DNA of 64,000 nucleotides from Loripinus fragilis (Eukaryota > Mollusca > Bivalvia > Lucinida > Lucinidae). The notes beneath the pieces are model-generated. The model saw only the letters and a list, made by a program, of their open reading frames with translations. It had not been told where the DNA came from and searched no databases. Made by a program: the position numbers and the translations under genes. The stretch covers positions 111,086,145-111,150,144 of the forward strand of contig OZ026518.1 of assembly GCA_964019695.1 (NCBI GenBank), in the 5' to 3' direction. Numbering within the stretch: position 1 is the stretch's first letter; the number at the start of each line of letters is the position of its first letter. This document shows positions 33,001 to 40,706 of the stretch, piece after piece.

Positions 33001-34350
33001 CAGGCATTCTCACCTATATATCTACATATGGTAGATTTCGCATAGCTTCTTGTATATAATCAATCTCTTACAACTGCGTCAGAGAGTCGACTCTTTGGCT
33101 CAGTGGTTAGAGCATTGGTCCTTTACCCGGGATCTATTCCCAGCCAGGGCGCGGGAATATTTCAGCTATGCTTTACATTTGTTGCGGCTATCATTTCACA
33201 AAGTTTAGAAAATCTTGATCACCTTGAAGATCTTGAAGACTCAGACAGAACTTTGGACCTCTAACCCCATTAGATGGCTGCACATGTATGTTTTAAATGT
33301 TATCCAGTATATAATGTACCAAGGGATGCAGATGAAATACTGGGCTCATCAGTCTGGTTAAATACTGTGCTTGTCAGTGGGATGAGAATTCAATATATAA
33401 AAGCACAGTATGATCTAGGCTGTTGGTGGGATGTTGAAAACAACACAATCAACCAATAATTGTTATGGTAAATAATAAAAAAAAATTAAACACTAGTTAC
33501 CTGCAAAAAAGGGCTAGACAAACAGTGCAGACCCAGATCAGACTGCTTATGAATAAGCAGTCTGATCAGGATCTACCCTGTTTGCTTTTCTGAGAAGCAT
33601 TTTGTGAGTTCCAGCCCTGATAACCAACATTTATTTGAACACATAAATAGAAAAGTGTTCGAAATTTAAGAACATGAAAGTCTACCTGTTATGTTGCCAG
33701 TTTCTATAGTGATACACATCTTCTGGCTCTGATGTATGCTGATGAGATGTCAGCAGGGATCAAATTTAGCACTTGTCAACCCTTTATACTATAAAAACGC
33801 CTTTTGAAGCCTTTGAAATATCATGTATTTGAAAATATTATGGAAAATGGAGCATTTGCTCTTTTGGAGCAAAAGCTCCATTTTCCATAATATTTTCAAA
33901 AGTGTTCAAAACTTAACTTAAATTTTTCTTGAATTTTTAAAATGTTGTCTAAAAATAGAAAATGATGTCATGATCTAAAATAGCCTGTGGAGTAAAGGGT
34001 TAACTGGCTAAATGCTAGTAGTTTACTCTTCATAAGCAGTCTGATCTGGGTCTGCACTGTTTGTCTTCGCCTTTTTGACAGGCAACTAGTGTTCAATGTT
34101 TTAAGCATTTATTGTAGTCTCCTATTATGTTGCAGGCATATACAGCGATACACATCTTCTGGCTCTGATGTATGCTGGTGAGATGTGTTACTGGTATACA
34201 GCGACAGGTCAAACAGAGAATAGTTTTGATGCTCGATCAATTGGGGTTGACATGTTATCCACTTATGTTAAAGCTATAGAGGATCTTCCCCAGCTTCAGG
34301 GTTGGAGTAAAGATAAAGCAGTAGAAATATTGACTCATTTCAAGAGTTGA
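17943..34350 (+). CDS. RIMOC1: RIMOC1 (C5orf51), complete coding sequence in seven exons
   Basis: Exons 17943-18030, 22458-22573, 23216-23309, 25967-26019, 27819-27950, 32418-32529 and 34136-34350 join in frame into a protein of about 268 residues (human about 294). Diagnostic matches to human RIMOC1 are ECLHWRRGALLYMYC (human ECLSWRRGALLYMYC) and GIYSDTHLLALMYAGEMCYW (human GIFSDIHLLAMMYSGEMCYW), plus a weaker N-terminal match (AVLDYTYHDE... to AILDMTYFEE...). Family knowledge: RIMOC1 binds the MON1-CCZ1 guanine-exchange complex and RAB7A and supports RAB7A recruitment and stability in mitophagy; it is cytosolic with no known catalytic motif. No signal peptide or membrane segment is seen. 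Exons 5 and 7 have nearby copies. Confidence 0.94.
18040..20880. other. RIMOC1 intron 1, first part; little structure
   Basis: AT-rich intronic sequence. 19511-19560 has a cggatccagaggggcgggga end like that of the 4788-6992 element, without a visible partner. A short direct repeat (tttcatataaaaatgat / ttttatataaaaatgat) lies at about 18839-18880. No exon was found. Confidence 0.4.
20885..21130 (+). mobile_element. tRNA-like SINE with poly-C tract
   Basis: gggtagcccaggtggttaga gcactgg (A box) and tggatttgaatccc (B box) are followed by about 25 consecutive C (about 20971-20995). A second weaker head, cccaggtagctcaggtgagg, begins near 21083. RIMOC1 intron 1. Confidence 0.6.
21232..21425 (+). 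mobile_element. MITE-A copy, complete
   Basis: Runs from aggtttaaataaacaaaaat to cactcttgactaaagtcctg with an intact core hairpin. RIMOC1 intron 1, abutting the LINE endonuclease fragment. Confidence 0.83.
21403..21680 (-). pseudogene. LINE endonuclease fragment in RIMOC1 intron 1
   Basis: Minus-strand reading gives VHVYALQANLSEADRELLPG, then TEQLIICGDWSGHIGAEFSG and EEAQGGNTEGKRVLAFEVPK. This is the second half of an apurinic-type endonuclease of non-LTR retrotransposons, where the family has GD(L/F)NGH(V/I)GA. The conserved Asn of that motif is Ser here, so the domain is probably inactive. It is bounded on one side by MITE-A (21232-21425). Confidence 0.7.
22241..22402 (-). mobile_element. 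MITE-A copy with deleted core
   Basis: Has both ends (ggtctttagttaagagcgtg and tttatctaaacctg) but lacks about 25 bp of the central hairpin. It ends about 55 bp before RIMOC1 exon 2. Confidence 0.8.
22458..22573 (+). CDS. RIMOC1: RIMOC1 exon 2
   Basis: Acceptor gatttcag, donor gtaagg. It encodes ESMFLSKCLMKCQGVTTNF and then a segment ending QISYYVQQYAE, aligned with human HFLIRASAALEKLK ... LLELYTQ. It leaves in phase 0 into exon 3. Confidence 0.92.
23216..23309 (+). CDS. RIMOC1: RIMOC1 exon 3
   Basis: Acceptor tcttacag, donor gtaagt. It reads AVLDYTYHDETHLTDDEFPE then KDSRERIANIF plus a split Ala codon. Human has AILDMTYFEENKLVDEDFPE at the same position, one of the best-conserved blocks of the family. 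A LINE reverse-transcriptase fragment begins 77 bp downstream in the intron. Confidence 0.93.
23386..24120 (-). pseudogene. LINE reverse-transcriptase C-terminal fragment in RIMOC1 intron 3
   Basis: Minus strand, two overlapping frames. The first reads VAASFCYLGDMLSAGGGCKM, then AWKKFRELLPVLTSRHLSYK, SAMLHASETWPLSKTNLQRL and LLAKLQLEDLDLILREK. After a one-base slip near 23660 the other frame continues WFGHVERSSGAIRTAYDMQI, then GKRGAGRPKQTWKKLTEKDC. FxYLGD, ASETW and the GRPKxTW block are typical of the thumb/C-terminus of non-LTR retrotransposons in invertebrates. The catalytic core is absent. It abuts a MITE-A copy at 24127. Confidence 0.8.
24127..24292 (-). mobile_element. MITE-A copy
   Basis: Ends in gcccccagataagagtgcgt and contains ttatcaaccaaaactaatgt; half of the central hairpin is missing. 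It abuts the LINE reverse-transcriptase fragment in RIMOC1 intron 3. Confidence 0.78.
25069..25245 (+). mobile_element. MITE-A copy
   Basis: Contains aacaaaaattttcagcgtag, ttttgggtgctctctcattg (13-bp core deletion) and ttaattaaaggtctg. RIMOC1 intron 3. Confidence 0.8.
25967..26019 (+). CDS. RIMOC1: RIMOC1 exon 4
   Basis: A short 53-nt exon, acceptor ttttcag, donor gtgaga. It completes the split Ala codon and encodes YFEKVKVLCQRIVPTKK, phase 0 out. This is a variable part of the family, but frame continuity on both sides supports it. A MITE starts 7 bp after the exon. Confidence 0.85.
26027..26248. mobile_element. MITE-E copy seven bases after RIMOC1 exon 4
   Basis: Inverted ends tatggtagaagttctataat and gaaattttagattatttacc ata, flanked by TA. 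A related copy spans 33490-33670, and a shorter one is at 34403-34556. The intron's first 7 bases (gtgagag) precede it. Confidence 0.72.
26885..27400. mobile_element. Non-coding element with gcccccaactttgaaaaagt hairpin end
   Basis: The end hairpin (tgcccccaactttg / caaagttgggggca type, here followed by ttgagggcatattgcc) is followed by a gtccgtccgtctgtc run. Internal copies of agatatctaaaaaattatta lie at 27108 and 27239 (about 131 bp apart). RIMOC1 intron 4. Confidence 0.55.
27819..27950 (+). CDS. RIMOC1: RIMOC1 exon 5 (first copy of a five-copy array)
   Basis: A 44-codon exon, phase 0 at both ends, with acceptor tgtactag after a pyrimidine-rich stretch and donor gtaagt. It encodes LEDVLGSEIAECLHWRRGAL, then LYMYCSTVQEDKDRLKRNLE and TYSK. 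The ECLHWRRGALLYMYC block is the signature of RIMOC1. Only this copy has both its own LEDV start and a good acceptor, so it is taken as the constitutive exon. Confidence 0.93.
27834..28559 (+). repeat. Tandem array of RIMOC1 exon 5: 143-bp unit, five copies plus a stub
   Basis: The anchor GGGAGTG recurs at 27834, 27977, 28120, 28263, 28406 and 28553, so the period is 143 bp (147 for the last step). Each full unit carries exon 5 from GSEIAECLHW to the donor plus a 17-24 bp spacer. All five coding segments are open in the exon 5 frame. Copies 1, 3 and 5 share gctgag/atgtattg and copies 2 and 4 share gccgag/atatattg, so the array grew partly as a dimer. The sixth unit diverges after about 20 bp. 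Read-through from copy 1 meets TAG at 27987-27989, so using later donors would truncate the protein. Confidence 0.95.
28872..29030 (-). mobile_element. MITE-A copy, degraded
   Basis: Retains gattttcttatttccgaacc, aaaatatatgtt, aaaagaaccatct and a rough right arm. RIMOC1 intron 5. Confidence 0.5.
29100..29450. mobile_element. Two adjacent MITE-C copies
   Basis: Ends ttttttcatgctcaacttga recur at 29116 and 29329, with the inverted end gagttgaacatgaaaaaagt between. The inner palindrome around ccaacaattaggattgttgg is intact in the second copy. RIMOC1 intron 5. Confidence 0.7.
29558..32163. mobile_element. 2.6-kb TIR element in RIMOC1 intron 5
   Basis: Left end acagggccgtcgccgcg and right end gcgacgacggccttgt form an inverted pair; both are followed inward by a shared agtggtccggcg block. 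TTTTA lies on both outer sides (possible 5-bp target duplication). It contains the nested element 29850-31155 and no recognisable transposase, so it is non-autonomous or decayed. Confidence 0.65.
29850..31155. mobile_element. ccccgacgaagtcgg element, with four 129-bp internal repeats
   Basis: Left tattatcccccgacgaagtc and right cccttcgtcgggggatatag are inverted. A gtccgtccgtccgtc run follows the left end. tcatgttgcatatcaaa recurs at 30481, 30610, 30739 and 30867 (period 128-129 bp); each unit carries a tggggtcaaa(a)ggtca motif. Confidence 0.7.
32220..32815. repeat. Two hairpin repeats flanking RIMOC1 exon 6
   Basis: 32220-32400 and 32550-32815 share aacagtttgaacccaaatca-like and gtcagtcttgatctggatcc segments, with ttcctgaaagatttttttga. 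Relatives lie at 13140-13380, 21890-22020 and 24350-24480. They flank exon 6 (32418-32529) on both sides. Confidence 0.6.
32418..32529 (+). CDS. RIMOC1: RIMOC1 exon 6
   Basis: Acceptor tttcag, donor gtaagc. It encodes DLKMGIKCLQTIFEIRGPER, then NETEVLGNSDTLSLLKM plus a split Gly. Human has YLLDGISYLLQMLNYR ... DLDTAKLLSAG here. Phase 1 out, matching exon 7. Confidence 0.92.
33490..33670. mobile_element. MITE-E related copy with hairpin
   Basis: Contains the hairpin acccagatcagactgcttat / aagcagtctgatcaggatct and the end agtgttcgaaatttaagaac. The central 'gcaaacagtgtagaccc ... gtctg ... ctgtttgc' motif is scattered through the window (14090, 14330, 14896, 20487, 36890, 39252, 40446). Confidence 0.6.
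33692..33763 (+). pseudogene. Partial copy of RIMOC1 exon 7 with its intron edge
   Basis: About 440 bp before the functional exon 7 the sequence repeats the end of intron 6 (atgttgc-ag) and the start of the exon: gatacacatcttctggctct is shared without change, and the copy continues through the LMYA codons before diverging after gagatgt. The acceptor has changed (gttgcc-ag, with a different stretch before GATACA). It looks like a truncated duplication that is not used as an exon. Confidence 0.85.
33778..34002. mobile_element. MITE-D copy in RIMOC1 intron 6
   Basis: Inverted relative to 10998-11223: starts tcaaccctttatactataaa and ends tgtggagtaaagggttaac, with the same central hairpin. It lies 133 bp before exon 7. 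Confidence 0.82.
34136..34350 (+). CDS. RIMOC1: RIMOC1 exon 7 (last coding exon)
   Basis: Acceptor gttgcag. The exon reads (G)IYSDTHLLALMYAGEMCYW followed by a divergent C-terminus ending in a lysine-rich segment and TGA at 34348-34350. Human has GIFSDIHLLAMMYSGEMCYW; the human insert after CYW is absent here, which explains most of the shorter length. Confidence 0.94.
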
Positions 34351-34402
34351 TAAGACTTAATTTTAGGAAATTTATTTGTTAGTTTGTTTGTAATTCTAGC
34401 TA

Positions 34403-34556
34403 TGGTAAATGTTCTAAAATTTCAAACACTTTTCCCATTCTGTTCTAATAAATGTCAGTTGTCAAGGCTGGACTTAGCAAAATGGTTGTCAGAATAGCAA
34501 ACAGGGAAGACCCTGATCAGACAACTAGTGTTTGAAATTTTAGAACATTTACCGTA
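34403..34556. mobile_element. Small inverted-repeat element in the RIMOC1 3' UTR
   Basis: Arms of about 27 bp (ggtaaatgttctaaaatttc at the left; gaaattttagaacatttacc at the right), flanked by TA. It encloses the AATAAA at 34447. Same ends as MITE-E. Confidence 0.78.
34447..34452 (+). promoter_or_regulatory. Putative RIMOC1 polyadenylation signal AATAAA
   Basis: AATAAA lies 97 bp after the RIMOC1 stop codon, in transcript orientation. It falls inside a small inverted-repeat element (34403-34556), so this transcript end may have been supplied by a transposon. No cDNA evidence is available here. Confidence 0.55.
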
Positions 34557-34689
34557 TATATATATATATATGCTAGAGACTTCCTTTTAATGTTAAATTT
34601 TCTAATATATTTTTTTGTTTTTCTAAATGTCCCATTCAATTTTACAATAATAAAAAAATAATGATTCCCTATTCTAGCTGAAGCAATAC

Positions 34690-35140
34690 AGTATATTGGC
34701 CCGAGGTTATAAAAATACTTTTTTTCATGCTCAACTCATATCAGCATGATTTTTTTCCGTCATAAATTTAAAAATTCCAATAATTGTTTGCATTTTACAA
34801 TTTTTTACCAGAACAAATGACATTGATTACAACATGTTTAGATAAACAAAATTTTTGAACGTAAAATTGTAAACATTTTCATACCTATCAGTTTTAACAT
34901 GTTTTGGGTACTCAAAAGAACCGTCTCATTAAGACGGTTCTTTTGAGTACCCACTACATATGTTTTGGTTGAGAAATAAGAAAATTAATATTTTGATACA
35001 CACTCTTTACTAAAGCTTGGATCATTAATGATATGCACAAGAAAATTGCTTCATTTGTTAGTATTTTGTTATTAATGAAGCTTTCAAATTTAATGCTCAA
35101 ATGAGTTAAGCATGAAAAAAGTTTTAAAACCTTGGGCCCT
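34690..35140. mobile_element. MITE-C copy split by a MITE-A insertion
   Basis: The left end (cgaggttataaaaatacttt then ttcatgctcaact) stops near 34837 and the right end (gagttaagcatgaaaaaagt then tttaaaaccttgggccc) resumes after 35017. The MITE-A copy 34838-35016 fills the gap. Confidence 0.72.
34838..35016 (+). mobile_element. MITE-A copy nested in MITE-C
   Basis: Complete, from tgtttagataaacaaaattt to cactctttactaaagcttgg, with a long uninterrupted core hairpin (actcaaaagaaccgtctcat / aagacggttcttttgagtac). Confidence 0.82.
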
Positions 35141-35719
35141 GTTGGTCAATTAGCCAAATTTTATATAAAAAAGATGTCACAATGGCATGAATTTGTTTAA
35201 AGAAGTTCTAAAACTCACAAAAGGTCTAGACAAAACTATACAGACCCAGATCAGACTGGAACAATCTGATCAGTCTTCACAAAGCATCAAACTCAAATTT
35301 TAATTGAGAAGGGAAAGAGAAATTGAAAGTTTATCATTAAACATGAAGTATAAAATTGATAAAAAATAATATTTTCAATTTCAAATCTTGATTAACATTT
35401 GGGTAAGGCTCATATTTTGGGCAAGGGCATGTAAGTATAAAATATATTTTTGGCCTTACCAATGGTAATTTTCAATTTCTTAGTAAACTTGTCCTTTTAT
35501 GACAGATTCATCTTGAAAAACTCCTTCTCTGACCATTCCTATGGCATACTGGACTGGATTGTATATTGTGTCCTTTTTCATGTTGATAGGTAATTATATA
35601 TTTATACTGACACTACAACAAAGCAGCAATTTAAATGTACTTAAATGCTTATAATTATTTGAAATTTAAACAGTGGGGCCATTCCTATAGCATTATATAT
35701 AAATCATACTTGATTGAAT

Positions 35720-35990
35720 TTTATTTTAAAGATAAAGATAAGATAATGAAGCCATATTTAACGTTGCTTATAATGTAACAGACAACATTAGCTCACAAGC
35801 TATTCTGCAACATAACAATTATATCTTTAACAGATACTCACCTGCCTTACTCTATCATCCTAGCACAACCCCTTCTTTTATGCGAGTGTCAGCAAGCTAT
35901 ACCTTTGGTATGGTGCGGCAGTGAGATTAGCATCCATGACCTGCTGCTCTGAAAGCAGATGCTCTACCAACTGAGCTATGGAGGCGGTAT
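35720..35990 (-). mobile_element. tRNA-derived SINE
   Basis: On the minus strand the head reads gcctccatagctcagttggt agagcatctgctttcagagc, with a 7-nt loop around TCA and a degenerate B box. The body (aacagacaacattagctcac, atctttaacagatactcacc) matches 16190-16330. The weak T arm and repeated body argue against a functional tRNA gene. Confidence 0.65.
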
Positions 35991-36196
35991 TTTATGCTGA
36001 CAGGTGATAAATACTGGTATTGATTCTATACTAAAATTCTGAGAATCATATGTGTCGCCTGGCAAACTAAATAAAAATTGATAAAAATACTCCAAATGTA
36101 GATAATTCTATGTATATATAAAGTTTTTGACATTCCATCTGGAACAGCTCCAGGCCATTACTGTAGCATTAGAACCAGACTGAATTGTATTTTACA

Positions 36197-36372
36197 TAGG
36201 TTTAGATAAACAAAAATTTTCAGTGTAAAATTGTAAATAATTTCTTGCCCATCAATTTAACATATGTTTTGGGTGCTCACAAGAACCTTCTCATTGAGAC
36301 AGTTCTTTTGAGTACCCACAACATTATTTTGGTTGAGAAATAAGAAAAATAATTTTTTGGTATTCACTCATA
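36197..36372 (+). mobile_element. MITE-A copy
   Basis: Complete, from aggtttagataaacaaaaat to ctcataactaaaggcctg. Intergenic, downstream of RIMOC1. Confidence 0.82.
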
Positions 36373-36644
36373 ACTAAAGGCCTGCTTTTATGTTGTTCTA
36401 TCATGTTCATAGGTAATTGTAATTATATATGTTATATATTTGTATTGATACTCTACCACAAAACAGCGATTTAATTGTATGTTGTGTATATAAATGCATA
36501 TGTAATTGTGTATATGAGCATAATTTGTCTTGAGCTTGTATTTATATTTTGGACATAGATTGTAGTCAGCAGCACTTCACGAGAATAATGGTCTTATGAC
36601 AATGCAAGTATCAAGCAAGTCTGAGAAACCTTTCCTGCCATCAC

Positions 36645-36832
36645 AGGTTTCGATAAACACAATTTTTCAGCGTAAAATTGTAAATACTTTCTTACCCATC
36701 AATTTTAACATATGTTTTGAGTGCTCAAAAGAACCGTCTCATTGAGACAGTTCATTTGAGTACCCACAACATGTTTTGGTTGAGAACTACAAAATAAAAT
36801 TTTCGTTACGCACTCTTAACTAAAGTCCTGTG
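36645..36832 (+). mobile_element. MITE-A copy
   Basis: Complete, from acaggtttcgataaacacaa to cactcttaactaaagtcctg. Both ends show the CAGG/CCTG inverted termini of the family. Confidence 0.83.
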
Positions 36833-36934
36833 CCGTTCACATCAAGTGTTGTCTGCTCTCTCATCTGCTTATGTACTTTGGTAGCCTATATTGCAAACTA
36901 TATGGACCCAGATCAGACTGCTCCCTTAGGAGGA

Positions 36935-37015
36935 ATCTAACCTGCGTGACAGAGGTATCTATCTAGTCAGAGATAAACACGCTTCTGACTGAGCTATCCG
37001 GGCGCCCCTATATAG
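36935..37015 (-). mobile_element. tRNA-like SINE head
   Basis: Minus strand: ggggcgcccggatagctcag tcagaagcgtg (A box) followed by a poor B box (caggttagattcc). It lies after MITE-A 36645-36832. Confidence 0.5.
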
Positions 37016-37299
37016 TAGATGTAAACGACATAGCACTTATCTGACTATACATACAGTCTGATCTGTGCCTGTTATCCTCTGTATGACATATCCCATTCAC
37101 AGCCATAGTTGAGGATGAATAGGATATCTGCCGAGTTAGCCAAACTTGTTTTCTACTTACTTGCATGTCCATGCAAATGATATGCAATTTTTATAGCTTT
37201 AATCAATTTTTTAATTTAAGTTTTGTTGTTGTGTATTATATTCTATTTATTATGTATATTGATACCCTACACTAATAGCGAACATTTTAACTCATAAGT

Positions 37300-37440
37300 G
37301 CGGGCAAGCAAAATTTATGAGCGCAAATTGTGAATATGTTTACCCATCAGTTTAAACATGTGTTTTGTGTGCTATAAAGAACCATCTCATTTAGACAGTT
37401 CTTTTGAGTACCTACAACATATGTTTGGGTTGTTATGAAG
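37300..37440 (+). mobile_element. MITE-A copy, right end lost
   Basis: Contains gtttacccatcagtttaaac, the core hairpin (agaaccatctcatttagaca) and cctacaacatatgtttgggt, then breaks off. Confidence 0.7.
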
Positions 37441-37852
37441 GTATGTTTTCTTGTGTTATGTACATTGGTGCCGTAGCGAGTACAGTATTTAAATGTAAAT
37501 GTATACAAATTTTGTGTTTCATACATTTGTACACCATTTATAAAAAAAATCAAAATCGTTTGACTTTTATCTTTTAGAGAAACAATTAGAATACCAGAAT
37601 ATGTCACATTTTATTGGCAACCAATGCTTGCTCTCTGTCAGCTCAGCTAGCAGAGCATGGGGTCTGGTCAGATTCTGCACCACTTGCTTGCAGAATATAC
37701 TTTTGAAATTTGAATGAAATTGTAAACCCAACAACCCTTAAATTTGAAATGGATTCTTCCAACTGATTAGGGTTGAAATTTCATTAGGCATTAATGGGTT
37801 AATTGTAAGTTACAAGCACAGTCCAGAATGCTTAGTCCATGGGGCACCATTG

Positions 37853-38565
37853 TAAATCCCCACACTAAAATATTTGACCCCCAGCACCTCAAAGTCCCAC
37901 CCCTTGGGCATGGCCCAGGCCACTGAATGAAAATTCCATTTGATATTTTTTATATCTTTTATTTGTGAGAACACACACAAAGTTTGGTATGAAAATCTTT
38001 GAACTTGACTTTGTAATTTAAGTTCAATGATATTTGACCTTTTGACCCCTCCCCAGCACCACAGGGGGCGAGGCTAAAACAATGTTCTGCTGCATGCCCC
38101 ATTTAATGTGAGTAACTCACACACCAAATTTGATTAGATTTCGTCAAATGATTTGGGAGGAGATAGCATAACGGACAGGCGGACAGAATTTTTACCCCCA
38201 AGAACCCCCAAGTCCAACCCCTAGGGCATGACCCAGGCGAAAGAATGAAAACCCTGTCTGATTTGTTTTATATCTTTCATTTGTGAGAACACACAATAAG
38301 TTTTGTATAAAAATCTTTGAAATTGACTGTAATTCAAATTTAATGATATTTGACCTTTTGACCCCTCCCCAGGGCCCCATGGGGCATGGCAAAAAATGTG
38401 CTGTTGCATGCCCCATTCATGTGAGTAACTCACACACCAAGTTTGGTCAAAGTTCGGTCAATGGTTAAGGAGGAGATAGCATAACGGACTGACGAAGGGA
38501 GGGGAAATTACAATATCCCCTCACTTTTTTAAAAAAGCGTATTTAAAAAAGTGTGGGGATTATAA
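37853..38565. mobile_element. 713-bp element made of two diverged tandem modules
   Basis: Ends taaatccccacacta and gtgtggggattata are inverted. The module atttgtgagaacacacacaa ... gatatttgaccttttgaccc ... gtgagtaactcacacaccaa occurs twice (about 37965 and 38278). ggaggagatagcataacgga closes each. No coding content. Confidence 0.7.
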
Positions 38566-39299
38566 ACAGTGCTATTATGAAGCCAGCTGATATGAATCTA
38601 CATTGTTTTCAAAACGGGATATAGCTGAGTTTAACATGGTATGGATTAAGCATGCATGCAAATCTACCTTATGAGACTGTGTCTAGTGTTAGGTTTGTAG
38701 CATTATTAGACTCAGCACTTTGTGTATGGACATTTACATGGCTGTTCAAGCCTTACCCTGGTAGCCTGTAAGACAAATTCCAAATCCTTATGAGTTTGGA
38801 ATTATGTGATGAAAAGTATGTTTTATTATAAGGATATGTATATTTATTTGTATATACTTGAATAACTTTCAGTTGCATGTGTTTGAATATATAAGCCAGC
38901 ACAAAAGATTTCGGTATTTACCATATATGCACAGCTGCCTCTAATAAACACCCATGCTGACATATCCTGGGGGGATAGAGGTCTAATGTTTGGCCAGAGA
39001 GCCTTCATCTACATCCATATTTTGTGTATGCTGCACGCAAAACCTACTGCAAGTCTATGCATATGCTTCTATCTGATTGATAAGTACCGAAATGTCATGC
39101 CCTGGTTCATTTTATTTTTATATTGTTCCCTACCAATAATAGCGATTTGACTGTACATAGATAAAAAATTATATGTGTTTGCTTGTGTTGTTTTAAAAAT
39201 GTATAAAATGCTTTTTTGTGTACCATATTATACATATTTGACCAAATAGTCCTGAGCAAACAGTGTAAGTCAGATCATGCACCAGTCTGATCAAGAGTT

Positions 39300-39800
39300 A
39301 CACTTCTTACCATTCCATCAGTAGCTTTTACAATTTTCCACAGGTTGTAAACTGGAATTATTAAAATGTCAAAATAAGTATGGTGCAGAGTTAAGGCTTC
39401 CAAATAGTTAGGTTAAAGACAGTAGTGGTTGAGATTGTCCAAGAGAAAATGACAAGAATGACTGCAAGAGCCAAAACATTTTTTCTACACGCCATCACCT
39501 GTTGAACCAGAACTCAGGTGAGCATTCCCTCTGCCTTTTGACCCTCTTGTTATCCAAGCATTTTAGAGCATGTGCATGCCAGGAAAAGTCCTCTACTGCC
39601 CTATGCTAGGAATCATCTTGCAAGTACGATGTCATAGCAACTGTAGAATGCTAAATTGATATCTTAAGAAAATATTCAAATTTTACTTGTGCAGTTTGAA
39701 GCATGGGTATGACAGGACAAGTTTTCTCCTCCTTTTTTACAAATATTGATATTGTAATAATGTTACTATTACAACTGTAGGGTGTAAATTTGTTTTTGTT
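39300..39800. other. Unique spacer between duplicated blocks
   Basis: No open frame or repeat recognised. The stretch ttgaaccagaactcaggtga near 39500 resembles 42182-42210 (ttgaaccaggactcagccta), so it may be part of dispersed repeat G. Confidence 0.35.
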
Positions 39801-40059
39801 TTATGCGGTGATCAAAAGTATTTTTTATTATAAGGATATGTATTTTTATTTGTACATACTTGATTAGCTTTCAGTTGCATGTGTTTGAATATATAAGCCA
39901 GCACAAAATATTTTGGTACTTACCCTATATGCATAACTGCCTCTAATAAATGCCCATTCTGATCTAGCCAGTGATGCAAGAGGTGAAATGTTTGACCTGA
40001 GCCTTCATCTACATCCATATCTTGTGTATGCTGCACGCAAAGTTTTTGGCAAGTCTACA

Positions 40060-40245
40060 TATAAAACGGCCACTCAAAAATAGACAAAACAAAGATCTTA
40101 ATGACAAATGGTAGCTTAATGAAGGTCGAAAGTATACCCTTTGGAACATTCTGCAATTTTTTTTGATCGCATTAAGCGATAATTGGTCTTGAAAACCACT
40201 TTTGGTCTTTTTGAGAGTGGCTGTTTTACACCGGTTTTACTGTAT
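40060..40245. mobile_element. MITE-B copy inside a duplicated block
   Basis: Ends acatataaaacggccactca and gagtggctgttttacaccgg. It is present only in the second copy of the 38.8/39.8-kb duplication, so it is younger than the duplication. Confidence 0.78.
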
Positions 40246-40491
40246 GAGCAGACATGCCTGAGTCTTCGCTGCTTGCTGATTCATCATGTACCGAAATATC
40301 ATGAACTGGTTCATTTTACTTTTATATTGTTCCCTACCAGTAACAGCGATTTGACTGTATATAGATATGTGTTTGTTTGTGTCGTTTTTAAAATGTATAT
40401 TTTTTTATATGTATCATATTAATTCCACATATTTGACCAAATAACCCTGAGCAAACAGTGTAAACTCGGATCAAACAGCAGTCTGATAAGG

Positions 40492-40706
40492 TTGCGTTTT
40501 GTTTGTTTGTTTGATTTGAATCTTTACGTCCCTTCAACAATCTTTCAGTTAAACAGGGACGGGTCTTTCTGGGTTGGACCAGTACTAAGCTAGGATAAAT
40601 GTTGTCTTGCTCAAGGACCACAACTCAGTGACGCCAGTGAGGCTCGAACCCGCTGCCATTTGGTCTTGAGTCAAGCACTCTACCACTGAGCCACTGCGCT
40701 TCCCAT
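40492..40706 (-). mobile_element. SINE-1 copy after a segmental duplication
   Basis: Minus strand head with TGGCTCAGTGG and GGGTTCGAGCC boxes, tail tttgtttgtttgatttg in reverse. Target duplication tgataagg at 40484-40491 and 40707-40714. It lies at the end of the second copy of the 1-kb duplicated block. Confidence 0.87.

Larger units (their letters stand above)
38810..40490. repeat. Segmental duplication: 38810-39295 and 39807-40490
   Basis: Shared blocks include tttcagttgcatgtgtttga, atataagccagcacaaaa, gccttcatctacatccatat, cttgtgtatgctgcacgcaa, ttgttccctaccagtaacag (a/t variant) and atatttgaccaaata. Offset is about 1.0 kb. The second copy alone holds MITE-B (40060-40245) and ends at a SINE-1. 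Confidence 0.88.

Noticed and set aside
33085..33145. tRNA-like segment ggctcagtggttagagcatt, plus strand
   Set aside because: No complete cloverleaf; too short to assign to a SINE family with confidence.
35925..35990. Candidate tRNA gene (TCA-like anticodon), minus strand
   Set aside because: T arm and B box are degenerate, and the attached body recurs at 16.2 kb, so it is a SINE.
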